Assembly (NCBI GenBank): GCA_905235385.1
Contig: CAJOLB010000001.1
Coordinates: 1-50,228, forward strand
Source: an uncultured Alphaproteobacteria bacterium
GTDB lineage: Bacteria; Pseudomonadota; Alphaproteobacteria; RF32; CAG-239
Length of the DNA stretch: 50,228 nt
Reading direction: 5' to 3'
This document shows, in pieces, positions 1 to 9,297 of this stretch. The notes under the pieces were generated by a model. That model did no database searches, was not told where the DNA came from, and saw nothing but the letters and a program-made list of their open reading frames with translations. Position 1 is the stretch's first letter; each line of letters begins with the position of its first letter. The position numbers were made by a program, and so were the translations under genes.

Positions 1-1582
1 AAGCCATGGGCATCAATATATTCATAACACGCTGCTGTGCGCTGAGAATCATCGAATTTGCCAACTTTTCTTCATCAAAATGTGTTAGCGCATAGCTAAA
101 TTCTTCATCACCTGCAAAACGAGCTTTATGCGCAATGCGCAACTCTTGTTCAATTTCAGGATACGTGGCGATTGTTTTTTCTAACGGTAAATGCTTCATA
201 CAGGTTTTACATAAATAAATTCTAGCACTTGTATTCGGACCTGATTCTGCTATAGCAACCACTTGTCCTGAAAGCTCCGGTTGTGCTTTAACGATTTCCC
301 TTAAGGCGTCATAAGCACGCCAAAGCGCTTCGTCATCATTTTTCTCTGATTGCAAACCGATTTGACAAGTTTTTAAAACCTGATCTGCTAATTCCGGCTG
401 AGCTTTAACGATTTCGCCGAGAGCCTCATAGGCTGAATATAGAGAATCCCCATCATTTTCTTCTGATTGTAAAGTTGTTTGAAAAGTTTGAAAAACCTGA
501 TCTGCCAATTCCGGCCGAGCTTGAACGATTTTACCGAGACCATTATAGGGAGAATGCGAATAATTATCTGATTGCAAAGTTGTTTGAAAAGTTTGAAAAA
601 CCTGATCTGCCAATTCCGGCTGAGCTTTAACGATTTCGCCGAGAGTATTATAGGCTGAATATAGAGAACGCGAATAATTATCTGATGGCAAAGTTGTTTG
701 AAAAGTTTGAAAAACCTGATCTGCCAATTCCGGCTGAGCTTTAACGATTTCGCCGAGAGCCGCATAGGCTGAATATAGAGAATCCCCATCATTTTCTTCT
801 GATTGTAAAGTTGTTTGATAAGTTTGAAAAACCTGATCTGCCAATTCCGGCTGAGCTTTAACGATATAGCTGAGAGCAAAATAAGCTGATTGTAGAGAAT
901 CTACATTATTTTTCTCTGATTGCAAAGTTGTTTGAAAAGTTTCAACGACCTGATCTGCCAATTCCGGCCGAGCTTGAACGATTTTACCGAGAGCTTTATA
1001 GGCTGAATCTAGAGCACGCGAATAATTATCTGATTGCAAACCGATTTGACAAGTTTTTAAAACCTTATCTGCCAAGTTTGGCTGAGCTTGAACGATTTCA
1101 CCGAGAGCATCATAGGCTAATTTTAGAGAATACCCATAATTTTCTTCTGATTGTAAAGCGGTTTGAAGGGTTTGAAAAACCTTATCTGCCAAATCCGGTC
1201 GAGCTTTAACGATTTCACCGAGAGCATCATAGGCGTATGTTAGAAAATACCAAGTATTTTTCTCTGATTGTAAAGCGGTTTGACAAGTTTGAAAAACCTG
1301 ATCTGCCAATTCCGACTGAGCTTGAACGATACTTTTGAGAGTACCATAGGCTGATCGTAGAGAATCCCGATTATTTTTCTCTGATTGTAAACCGATTTGA
1401 TAAGTTTTGAAAACCTCGTCTGCCAAATCCGGCCGAGCTTGAACGATTTCACCGAGAGCATTATAGGCGTATATTAGAACATAGCTATCACTTTTCTTTG
1501 ATTCAATTCTTTTTTTAATTTTTCTGATTGAATTTCTTTTTTTAAGCCCATCTAATTGTTGTAACGCTTTGTTTTTATCCAT
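1..1582 (-). CDS. Tandem-repeat (HEAT/ARM-like alpha-solenoid) protein, C-terminus beyond window edge (partial)
   Basis: Manual minus-strand translation from ATG at 1582 is open to position 1 (527 codons, no stop): MDKNKALQQLDGLKKRNSIRK...YNALGEIVQARPDLADEVFKTYQIGLQSEKNN...; about 11 units of ~38-39 aa, consensus ALGEIVKAQPELADQVFQTFQTTLQSEENDGDSLYSAY; then CKTCMKHLPLEKTIATYPEIEQELR... after the repeats. Not in the supplied ORF track because it has no stop inside the window. Confidence 0.9.
   Translation of the reverse strand, partial: MDKNKALQQLDGLKKRNSIRKIKKRIESKKSDSYVLIYAYNALGEIVQARPDLADEVFKTYQIGLQSEKNNRDSLRSAYGTLKSIVQAQSELADQVFQTCQTALQSEKNTWYFLTYAYDALGEIVKARPDLADKVFQTLQTALQSEENYGYSLKLAYDALGEIVQAQPNLADKVLKTCQIGLQSDNYSRALDSAYKALGKIVQARPELADQVVETFQTTLQSEKNNVDSLQSAYFALSYIVKAQPELADQVFQTYQTTLQSEENDGDSLYSAYAALGEIVKAQPELADQVFQTFQTTLPSDNYSRSLYSAYNTLGEIVKAQPELADQVFQTFQTTLQSDNYSHSPYNGLGKIVQARPELADQVFQTFQTTLQSEENDGDSLYSAYEALGEIVKAQPELADQVLKTCQIGLQSEKNDDEALWRAYDALREIVKAQPELSGQVVAIAESGPNTSARIYLCKTCMKHLPLEKTIATYPEIEQELRIAHKARFAGDEEFSYALTHFDEEKLANSMILSAQQRVMNILMPMA
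240..1465 (-). repeat. In-gene tandem repeat, ~117 bp unit, about 11 copies
   Basis: Near-identical blocks such as cctgatctgccaattccggctgagctttaacgatttcgccgagag recur at ~117-bp spacing; two linker variants (EEN/EKN...DS and DNYS.S) alternate. Confidence 0.9.
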
Positions 1583-1740
1583 TATCAAAATCTCCGTAAA
1601 AACTATAGTTTATTATAGCAAAAACAAGTACTGAAGTCAATCGTTTTCCTTACGTTTATAGATTATAGTTTGTGGATAGAAAAAATGTATTTCTTGAGAA
1701 TTTTAAGGGCTTTGATAAGTTATGCTTTAAGGAAATCAAA

Positions 1741-2757
1741 ATGTCGCCTGTTTGGAAACAAAGAAAAAATGCTTTTTTGAAAAATGCACGCGCCAAATAC
1801 GCGCTGATTGTTTTTAGCTTTATCTTTGTTTTGTCGCTCTTTTCTGAACTGATTGCAAATGACAAGCCTTTGATTTTAAAGTATAATCATCATTATTATT
1901 TTCCCGTCGTTCAAACTTTGACCGACAAGTTTTTAGGCGGCGATTTTGAAACACCGGCAGATTATAAAGACCCATTGATTAAATCAAATATCAACAAAAA
2001 CGGCTTTATGCTTATGCCGCTCATTCCTTTTTCATACAACACCGTTGATTATGATTTAACGACACCAACACCGTCCGCACCATCAAAAACACACTGGCTC
2101 GGCACAGATGATGAAGGAAGAGATATTGTGGCGCGTATTCTTTACGGCATTCGATTATCCGTTGTGTTCGCATTTGTTTTAACGCTTTTTTCTTCGGCTC
2201 TTGGTATTTTAATCGGCGCGGTGCAAGGCTATTTTGGCGGAAAAATTGATATTGTTTTTCAACGTTTTATTGAAATTTGGGATAGTCTGCCGCAGCTTTT
2301 TATCTTAATCATCATTGCAAGCCTTTTTATCCCGACATTTTGGACTCTTTTGATTATCTTAATGCTGTTTTCGTGGACATCGCTAACCTCTATGGTCAGG
2401 GCTGAGTTTTTGCGCACACGCAATTTTGAATATGTCAAAGCCGCTAAAGCCTTAGGTGTGAACAACTTTCGCATTATCTTAAAACATATTTTGCCCAATG
2501 CTTTGGTAACCTCTCTGACTTTTATTCCGTTTATTTTATCTGAATCGATTGTTGCGCTGACGTCGCTCGACTTTTTGGGGCTTGGGTTGTCCGAAGAATA
2601 TCCATCACTTGGCGATTTGGTGCGCCAAGGAAAAGACAATCTCCAAGCGCCATGGATCGGTGTAACAATTTTTATTGTTCTTGCCGGATTGTTGACTATG
2701 TTGATTTTTATCGGCGAAGGTGTGCGAGATTCGTTTGATACGAGGAAAAGCAAATGA
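1741..2757 (+). CDS. yejE: ABC transporter permease, YejE-like (microcin C/oligopeptide family)
   Basis: Resembles E. coli YejE along its length from memory: SELIANDKPL, WLGTDDEGRDIVARILYGIRLSV, VRAEFLRTRNFEYVKAAKALGV, DFLGLGL. ATG at 1741 preceded by aagga; ORF track uses an upstream GTG (1672). Confidence 0.9.
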   Translation: MSPVWKQRKNAFLKNARAKYALIVFSFIFVLSLFSELIANDKPLILKYNHHYYFPVVQTLTDKFLGGDFETPADYKDPLIKSNINKNGFMLMPLIPFSYNTVDYDLTTPTPSAPSKTHWLGTDDEGRDIVARILYGIRLSVVFAFVLTLFSSALGILIGAVQGYFGGKIDIVFQRFIEIWDSLPQLFILIIIASLFIPTFWTLLIILMLFSWTSLTSMVRAEFLRTRNFEYVKAAKALGVNNFRIILKHILPNALVTSLTFIPFILSESIVALTSLDFLGLGLSEEYPSLGDLVRQGKDNLQAPWIGVTIFIVLAGLLTMLIFIGEGVRDSFDTRKSK

Positions 2758-4307
2758 CGGCACTTTTAGAGGTTAAAAACTTAAAAATTTCGTTCAAAGG
2801 AACGCCTGCCGTCAAAGGCATCAGCTTTGAGCTCAATAAAAACGAGGTTTTGGGCATTGTCGGCGAAAGCGGTTCGGGCAAATCTGTGACGGCACTTTCT
2901 GTTTTAGGGCTTATCAATAATGCCCAGTACGGTAAAGAAAGCTCAATTAAGTTGGAAGGTCTTGAACTCATCGGTGCATCGAATCAAACGTTAAGACAGG
3001 TAAGGGGCTCAAAGGTCGGTTTTATCTTTCAAGAGCCGATGAGCTCATTAAATCCGCTCCACAAAATCGGCGCACAGGTTGCCGAAACAATTTTATTGCA
3101 TCAAAAAGTCACAAAAAACGAGGCAAAAACGCAAGCGCTTGAGCTCTTAAAAAAAGTCGGGCTCAAAAAGTATGAAGAGCGATATAAGGCTTATCCGCAT
3201 GAACTTTCAGGCGGCGAACGCCAAAGAGTGATGATTGCCATGGCGATATCTAATAAACCGGATATTTTAATTGCCGATGAGCCGACCACGGCGCTTGATG
3301 TGACTATCCAAAAACAGATTATTGACCTGATTTTAGAGTTAAAAAAAGAACTCGGTATGTCGGTTATTTTTATTTCACATGACTTAAAACTTGTTTCACA
3401 TATAGCCGACAAAATTGTTGTGATGTATCGGGGCAAAATTGTGGAGCAGGGCAAAACAAAAGATGTGTTTGAAAACCCGAAAAATAGTTATACTAAAAAA
3501 TTAATTTCATCAATTAATTTATTGAAAGAAAATAAAAAACAGAAAAATCATGTTTTGCTTTCGCTAAACGCTTTAACGGTTCAATATCCGCTTAAAAAGA
3601 ACATATTCGGCAAAGTGAGTGCTTATCTTAATGCCCTAAATAATGTTTCGCTTGATATTTTTGAGGGTGAAACGTTGGGCATTGTCGGCGAAAGCGGGTC
3701 AGGTAAAACGACGCTCGGACAATGCGTTGTTAATTTGATTAAATATCAAGGACTTATAAGGTTCAACCAAAATTTAAGCTCAAAAGATTTCAGAAAAACC
3801 GTGCAGATTATTTTCCAAGATCCGTATAACAGCTTAAACCCCAGAATGAACATTTTAGAGATTGTGGGCGAGGGGCTTAAAGTTCATCAAAAAGATATAA
3901 ATAACAAAGAGATAGAGGAAAAAGTCGCTTTAATAATTGAAAAAGTCGGCTTAACAAAAGAGAGCTTATATAAATATCCGCATGAGTTTTCAGGCGGCGA
4001 GCGCCAAAGAATTGCGATTGCAAGGGCTATGATTTTAGAACCGAAAATTGTTGTTTTAGATGAGCCGACCTCAGCGCTTGATGTAACCATTCAGCAGCAA
4101 ATTATCAAACTCTTAAAAGATTTGCAGCAAAAAATGAATATGACTTATATCTTTATTTCGCACGATATGCGCGCCGTTAAAGCCATCTCTGACCGAATTG
4201 CCGTCATGAAAGACGGAAGGATTGTGGAAACGGGAAAAACGGACGATATTTTAAGTCATCCGCAAAAAGATTATACAAAAGCTTTAATCAATGCTTCGAT
4301 TTTTTAA
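2754..4307 (+). CDS. yejF: ABC transporter, tandem ATP-binding domains, YejF-like
   Basis: Two Walker A (GESGSGKS, GESGSGKT) and two LSGGERQR/FSGGERQR signatures; overlaps yejE stop by 4 bp. Confidence 0.9.
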   Translation: MTALLEVKNLKISFKGTPAVKGISFELNKNEVLGIVGESGSGKSVTALSVLGLINNAQYGKESSIKLEGLELIGASNQTLRQVRGSKVGFIFQEPMSSLNPLHKIGAQVAETILLHQKVTKNEAKTQALELLKKVGLKKYEERYKAYPHELSGGERQRVMIAMAISNKPDILIADEPTTALDVTIQKQIIDLILELKKELGMSVIFISHDLKLVSHIADKIVVMYRGKIVEQGKTKDVFENPKNSYTKKLISSINLLKENKKQKNHVLLSLNALTVQYPLKKNIFGKVSAYLNALNNVSLDIFEGETLGIVGESGSGKTTLGQCVVNLIKYQGLIRFNQNLSSKDFRKTVQIIFQDPYNSLNPRMNILEIVGEGLKVHQKDINNKEIEEKVALIIEKVGLTKESLYKYPHEFSGGERQRIAIARAMILEPKIVVLDEPTSALDVTIQQQIIKLLKDLQQKMNMTYIFISHDMRAVKAISDRIAVMKDGRIVETGKTDDILSHPQKDYTKALINASIF

Positions 4308-4434
4308 CAGCTTCGCGTTTTGAAAGATAATCTTCAACAATCCATTTGATATATTTTTTCATCACTTCATGAAGCGTTAAAAGTGTTAAGATGATAATTG
4401 AAAACCAAAGAAGTATTACAAAAAAGAGAGCCAT
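4288..4434 (-). CDS. Small single-TM protein (48 aa)
   Basis: MALFFVILLWFSIIILTLLTLHEVMKKYIKWIVEDYLSKREAVKKSKH; upstream aaaagga SD at ~8 nt spacing; hydrophobic N-terminal helix. Track ORF starts further upstream (4572). Confidence 0.5.
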   Translation of the reverse strand: MALFFVILLWFSIIILTLLTLHEVMKKYIKWIVEDYLSKREAVKKSKH

Positions 4435-4663
4435 TTCAAAAATCCTTTTTATAAAATTGATATATTTATAAAATAGGACATAATTTTTTATAAATTGTAA
4501 AGATTTTTGATTTAATATCAAATTATCTAATATATTGATATTTTTAAAAAAATGATTTTTAAAACTATACATAATAAAGATTATGCGACAAATATTCTAG
4601 ATATGAAAAGAATGTCCCCGTTTTAATGACTAACTGAATTATCTTTTCAATAAGGCAATTGAT

Positions 4664-5266
4664 TTAATTCATCACGGCCTTGTCGCCGATGTCTTTAATC
4701 TTTGGCCTTGCAAAGTTTTCTATCAGGAAGGAAATTGCTTTTTGAACCATTTTATCCGTTTCTTTTAAGGTTTTAAGCAAAACATCATCGGCCTCACCTT
4801 TTTGTGCGCGCGAAGCAATAATTTCATAAACATCGGCAAGCTCTGAAAGCTGATCAACAATTTGAGCAATATAGGCGGGTATTTTTAAATTTTCCTGTCC
4901 GCCCCAAAAACCTTCCAAAAAGCCAAGTTCAATTTCATCGTAACGGTTGGCGGCTATATCAAAAGCCGAATGACTTTCGTTTTTCGGCAATTCAAGTTTG
5001 TTAAAACCGATATCTTGAAAAATCTTATCCCAAAGCCCCATAAAAAACTTAAAAAACAATTCCGCCTCTTTCTTAGTCTCAAGCCGCGGTTCTTCTCCTT
5101 CCCGCCAAAACGATGAAATGACATCTGTCGGGCGTAAATCATAGTTCGGAGAGCATATCGCGCCGGCAAATTTCATCTTTACGATATTCAAGGGTGTCGG
5201 GCACGCGTAATGGGTAAGAAATTTTTTGAAATTATCATCTCCAATATATTCATTTTGGCTTTGCAT
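4664..5266 (-). CDS. Conserved hypothetical protein, possibly YecA/UPF0149-like
   Basis: 200-aa ORF with protein-like composition; weak motif resemblance only. Confidence 0.65.
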   Translation of the reverse strand: MQSQNEYIGDDNFKKFLTHYACPTPLNIVKMKFAGAICSPNYDLRPTDVISSFWREGEEPRLETKKEAELFFKFFMGLWDKIFQDIGFNKLELPKNESHSAFDIAANRYDEIELGFLEGFWGGQENLKIPAYIAQIVDQLSELADVYEIIASRAQKGEADDVLLKTLKETDKMVQKAISFLIENFARPKIKDIGDKAVMN

Positions 5267-5328
5267 TTTAAATCTTCTTCGTATATGATGCAGTTAATTT
5301 ATGATTTAATATAAGGAAATAAATAAAA

Positions 5329-5646
5329 ATGTCCAGTATAAAAATAGCATCCGTCAGCGTTTTTATTCTTTTGCTGACCGCCTGTTCTATTTGGGAGCCT
5401 TTCGTTGACCGACGGCGCAATGCCGGTGTAACGGATATAAGAAATCTCTATGTCGGAAAATCAACCCCGAACAATCCGGCTATTTGTTCAAACCCGATAT
5501 GGACATCTCAACAAACCGTTCAGGCAATGGCAGACGCGGAATGTGAAAAACATCACCCCGGAACACATGCCGTTCAGACCGACATAAAGTATTTCTCCTG
5601 CAAACTTTTGTTACCAACACGTACATTTTTTAAATGTGAAAAATAG
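5329..5646 (+). CDS. Small putative lipoprotein
   Basis: N-terminal signal with lipobox LLTAC; aaggaaat upstream. Confidence 0.75.
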   Translation: MSSIKIASVSVFILLLTACSIWEPFVDRRRNAGVTDIRNLYVGKSTPNNPAICSNPIWTSQQTVQAMADAECEKHHPGTHAVQTDIKYFSCKLLLPTRTFFKCEK

Positions 5647-5655
5647 GAAAAAAAT

Positions 5656-7392
5656 ATGTTATCTCTCGAAAAACAATTAAATGAAAAAATAAAAAATATT
5701 TTTAAAACTTCGGGTTTCGATGAAAAATTTGCTTTTGTTAAACCGTCAGACAGACCTGATTTAAGCGATTTTCAATGCAACGGCGCATTAGCTTTAGCCA
5801 AAAGCTTAAAACAAAATCCGCGTGAAATCGGTCAAAAAATTGCTGATGAACTGGCAGATGATAATGACATTGAAACCGTTTCGGTTGATGGTCCGGGGTT
5901 TATCAACATCAAACTCAAAAACGAGTTTGTTGCACAAAATATGAATGAGATGGCTGTCGATTCGCGCCTTGGTTGTGCTAAAACAAAAAATCCGAAAACC
6001 GTCGTGATGGATTTTGGTGGTCCGAATGTGGCTAAAGCTCTTCATGTCGGGCATTTGCGCTCGGCTGTGATCGGTGAAAGCATCAGAAGAATTATTGATT
6101 TTTTGGGCAATAAGGTGATTTCAGATGTTCATTTCGGCGATTGGGGAACACCGATGGGAATGATTTTATCGCAAATCATCTTTGAAGACGGTGATTTATC
6201 AAAGGTTGAAACTTATGATATTGAAGCCATTTCCGCATTTTACAAAAAAGCAAATGTGCGCTGTAAAGAAGATGAAAAAGCAGCCGAAACAGCACGTCTA
6301 ATTACAGCAGAATTACAAAACGGCAACAAAGAATATGTTAAAGCGTGGAAGCATTTAAGGGCTGTCTCTGTTAATGCCGTTAAAGAAAATTATGATGAAC
6401 TTGATGCGCATTTTGACTTATGGCTCGGTGAAAGCGATGCGCATGAAATGTGTGAAAAAATTGTTCAAATAGCAAAAGACAAAAACATCTCTGAAGTTGA
6501 TGAAGGGGCAACGATTATCAGATTGCCTGAAACAAACAAGCCGATGCCTCCGGTTATTTTGGTCAAATCTGACGGCGGATTTGGTTATCAGCTGACCGAT
6601 ATTGCAACCATTAAAATGCGTGTTGATGACCTGAAAGCCGATGAAATTATTTATGTCGTTGACAAGCGTCAGTCGCTCCATTTTGAACAGGTCTTTCAAG
6701 TTGCCAAAATGCTTTCAATTGCCCCTGATGTAAACTTGAAACATGTCGGTTTCGGCACGGTCAACGGTGCGGACGGAAAGCCTTTCAAAACGCGTGACGG
6801 CGGCGTGATGAACCTTAAAGATTTGATTGAGATGAGTAAAAATAAAGTCCGTTCATCTATGCCAAAGCCTGACGAAGTTGAGGGCTATGGTAAAGCCGAG
6901 ATTGAAAAACTTGTTTCAGAAGTTGCCATGGCTGCCATCAAGTTTCAGGATTTGAAAAATACGGCAGCTTCCGGTTATATTTTCGATTTAGAAGATTTTG
7001 CAAAGTTCGATGGCAAAACGGGCCCTTATATTCAATATGCGATTGCGCGTATCAATTCAATTTTAAGAAAAGCCGATGAAAGCGGTGCAATCCAAGGAAA
7101 AATCATCATATTTGAAAATGATGAGCGCACACTCGCACTAAAATTAGCCGGTTTCGAAAATGCTGTTTTGCGTGCAGGAATAGATAAAGAACCAAGTATT
7201 ATCGCTGATTACGCTTATTCTTTAGCGCAAATATTCAGCTCATTTTATAATACCTGCCCGATTATGAGTGCTGAAAACGAACAAGTAAAGGCTTCGCGTT
7301 TGAAACTTGCGGCACTTGTGCGTGATGTATTGAAGCAAGCACTTTATCTTTTGGGCATAAAAGCTCCCGAAAAAATGTTAAAAGCAAACTAG
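5656..7392 (+). CDS. argS: Arginyl-tRNA synthetase
   Basis: FGGPNVAKALHVGHLRSAVIGES HIGH-type motif and conserved class I ArgS body, DALR-like C-terminus. Confidence 0.96.
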   Translation: MLSLEKQLNEKIKNIFKTSGFDEKFAFVKPSDRPDLSDFQCNGALALAKSLKQNPREIGQKIADELADDNDIETVSVDGPGFINIKLKNEFVAQNMNEMAVDSRLGCAKTKNPKTVVMDFGGPNVAKALHVGHLRSAVIGESIRRIIDFLGNKVISDVHFGDWGTPMGMILSQIIFEDGDLSKVETYDIEAISAFYKKANVRCKEDEKAAETARLITAELQNGNKEYVKAWKHLRAVSVNAVKENYDELDAHFDLWLGESDAHEMCEKIVQIAKDKNISEVDEGATIIRLPETNKPMPPVILVKSDGGFGYQLTDIATIKMRVDDLKADEIIYVVDKRQSLHFEQVFQVAKMLSIAPDVNLKHVGFGTVNGADGKPFKTRDGGVMNLKDLIEMSKNKVRSSMPKPDEVEGYGKAEIEKLVSEVAMAAIKFQDLKNTAASGYIFDLEDFAKFDGKTGPYIQYAIARINSILRKADESGAIQGKIIIFENDERTLALKLAGFENAVLRAGIDKEPSIIADYAYSLAQIFSSFYNTCPIMSAENEQVKASRLKLAALVRDVLKQALYLLGIKAPEKMLKAN

Positions 7393-7405
7393 AAAGGAAA
7401 AAAAG

Positions 7406-8752
7406 ATGCATCAGTTGGAAGAAATTTTATCTCATTACGGCGTTGAAGGAACGGTTGAGGGTGAAGGTAAAGGCCCGCTTATTAAACAAATCAGGTTTAA
7501 ACCGAAACCCGGTACAAAAATTAAAAATATTACCTCATCGGTGGAAGATATTGCGCGTGAAATGGGGGTTAAAACCTTGCGTATCAGTAATGTTTGTGAG
7601 GGTGGATGCATCGGCTTTGAAATTGCAAACGACACGTTTCAAACCGTGCCGCTTCAAGATGTTTTAGAATCTGAACAAGCTAAAACGGCCAAAGGTGCCC
7701 TCCCCATCAGCTTAGGTGTTAAAATTGACGGAACACCAGTTTTTGCAGACCTTGCAAAAATGCCTCATCTTTTGGTTGCCGGCGCAACCGGTTCCGGTAA
7801 ATCCGTCGGTTTGAATGCTTTTATCATTTCGCTGATTAAACGCAAAAAGCCAAATGAATTAAAATTTGTGATGATTGATCCGAAACGTATTGAATTTTCG
7901 GTTTATAATGATCAAAAATATATGCTGATGCCCGTTATCACAGACAATTCTGACGCTTCGGAGGCTTTGCAGTTTCTTGTTGATGAAATGAACAAACGTT
8001 ATGAAAAACTTGAAAAGAGCCTGACAAAGAACATCGAAGAATATAACGAAAAAGAAGGCGGTATGCCCTATATTGTCGCAATTGTTGATGAGTTTTCAGA
8101 CTTAGTTTTATCAGACAAAACAGTAGAAAAGAAAATCCAGATCTTAGCACAAAAAGCAAGGGCCGCAGGTATTCATCTTGTGCTTGCGACACAGCGCCCA
8201 TCTGTTGATGTCGTTACCGGCTCCATTAAAGCAAACTTCCCTTCCCGTATGGCGTTTAAAACAGCATCGGGGGTTGATTCAAAAACCATTTTAGACACGA
8301 CCGGCGCTGAAGATTTGGTCGGTCGCGGCGATGCTCTCTTTTTAGCCGGAAACGGCGAGCTGTCGCGCATTCATGGTGCGTATATTTCAACGGAAGGCAT
8401 TGAAGAAATTTTAAAACCGTATCGTGCAAAAGTCGCACCCGTTTTAACAAAGAAAGCGCTTGAAACGGAAGAGAAAAATGCTGTTGCAACAAACGGCAAA
8501 AAAGCCGAAAAGAAAAAAGAGTTTTTCTTGCTTTCTTGGATTAAAGGCGTTTGGGGTTGGCTTTCAAAAACAGAAAAGAAGAAATTCTTAAAAATGATTT
8601 GGCTCTTGCTCATCGGTGCTTTCGTCGGGTCAAAAACACAAAATAAAAGCGGACAGATTTTTGATTCGATCGCCGACAACTTAACAAAAACAAAACGCCG
8701 CACCTATACGACAACCACGCGAAGAAAAACAACTTCAAGAAGAAGATATTAA
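7406..8752 (+). CDS. FtsK/SpoIIIE-type DNA translocase motor protein, atypical architecture
   Basis: FtsK alpha domain plus motor: Walker A GATGSGKS, IDPKRIEFSVY, Walker B IVAIVDEFSDLV, ATQRPSVDVVTGSIKANFPSR. No N-terminal TM bundle, no recognisable gamma winged helix; C-terminal hydrophobic MIWLLLIGAFVGS and TKRRTYTTTTRRKTTSRRRY tail. Confidence 0.9.
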   Translation: MHQLEEILSHYGVEGTVEGEGKGPLIKQIRFKPKPGTKIKNITSSVEDIAREMGVKTLRISNVCEGGCIGFEIANDTFQTVPLQDVLESEQAKTAKGALPISLGVKIDGTPVFADLAKMPHLLVAGATGSGKSVGLNAFIISLIKRKKPNELKFVMIDPKRIEFSVYNDQKYMLMPVITDNSDASEALQFLVDEMNKRYEKLEKSLTKNIEEYNEKEGGMPYIVAIVDEFSDLVLSDKTVEKKIQILAQKARAAGIHLVLATQRPSVDVVTGSIKANFPSRMAFKTASGVDSKTILDTTGAEDLVGRGDALFLAGNGELSRIHGAYISTEGIEEILKPYRAKVAPVLTKKALETEEKNAVATNGKKAEKKKEFFLLSWIKGVWGWLSKTEKKKFLKMIWLLLIGAFVGSKTQNKSGQIFDSIADNLTKTKRRTYTTTTRRKTTSRRRY

Positions 8753-8753
8753 A

Positions 8754-8785
8754 TATAAAGCGCACTTTTAAAAGTGCGCTTTATA
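8754..8785. terminator. 32-bp perfect palindrome between convergent genes, probable bidirectional terminator
   Basis: TATAAAGCGCACTTTTAAAAGTGCGCTTTATA. Confidence 0.7.
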
Positions 8786-8788
8786 CAC

Positions 8789-9235
8789 CTACTTATACCG
8801 TATCCTAAAAGTATTTCCATTGGATCGAGAAAGAGCTTCTGCTTCTTGAACGGTATATATACATTTACCTTTCAATCCGATAAGATTACCGTTTGCATCA
8901 TAGATTGTAGTTGTTTTGTCATTTGCATTATAAACAACTGTTGAGCCATCGGCATTTTTCTTGATGTATGATTCTTGTGCAAAGGTAAAAGGAAACCAAT
9001 CTTCTCCCATCAAATCTTTGTATACCTGTGGAATCGTTATAGCAGCCTTGCAAGCCTCAATTTCCCCTTTACAGTTAATAAGGAAATTCTCCGTTTTGTT
9101 AAAAAGATTTTGTTTGGCCTGTTCAAGTTCTTCTTGATAATAAGCAAGACCATAATCGTACATATCTTTCATCCACTCGTACGAACCATCTGCTTTTGCC
9201 TGTTCAATCATTTCTTCTGTGCGTTGTATCCACAT
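8789..9235 (-). CDS. Hypothetical protein, possibly 5'-truncated
   Basis: 148-aa ORF, protein-like (…CIYTVQEAEALSRSNGNTFRIRYK). Coding-looking sequence (VKKKGTYLLDTGAYSSAL) continues upstream in frame without a start codon. Confidence 0.6.
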   Translation of the reverse strand: MWIQRTEEMIEQAKADGSYEWMKDMYDYGLAYYQEELEQAKQNLFNKTENFLINCKGEIEACKAAITIPQVYKDLMGEDWFPFTFAQESYIKKNADGSTVVYNANDKTTTIYDANGNLIGLKGKCIYTVQEAEALSRSNGNTFRIRYK

Positions 9236-9268
9236 GAGTGCACTAGAATATGCTCCGGTATCTAATAA

Positions 9269-9297
9269 ATAGGTTCCTTTTTTCTTTACGATTCACT
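9269..9297 (+). repeat. Dispersed intergenic repeat, copy A
   Basis: ATAGGTTCCTTTTTTCTTTACGATTCACT shares the AGGTTCCTTTTTTCTTTAC core with three other intergenic sites. Confidence 0.5.

Noticed and set aside
388-1461. Track ORFs 388..879(-), 928..1209(+), 1240..1461(-)
   Set aside because: Alternate-frame readings of the tandem-repeat gene; the true minus frame is open from 1582 to the window edge.
240-1465. CRISPR array suspicion from regular repeats
   Set aside because: Unit is ~117 bp, fully coding in one frame, with no unique spacers of constant length.
1598-1620. AAACTATAGTTT palindrome in the yejE/repeat-gene divergent region
   Set aside because: Short AT-rich palindrome expected by chance in this composition; no second site.
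2259-3454. Antisense ORFs across yejE/yejF (2259..2753, 2708..2971, 3191..3454, 3887..4090)
   Set aside because: Shadow ORFs opposite strongly supported ABC transporter genes.
7435-8703. Multiple opposite-strand or frame-shifted ORFs in the FtsK-like gene
   Set aside because: Overlap a motif-rich true CDS; low-complexity or non-protein-like translations.
8754-8785. 32-bp perfect palindrome as mobile-element end or origin
   Set aside because: Lies exactly between convergent stops; simplest explanation is a shared terminator.
8975-9265. ORF 8975..9265(+)
   Set aside because: Antisense to the 8789..9235 ORF, no SD, poor protein-like character.
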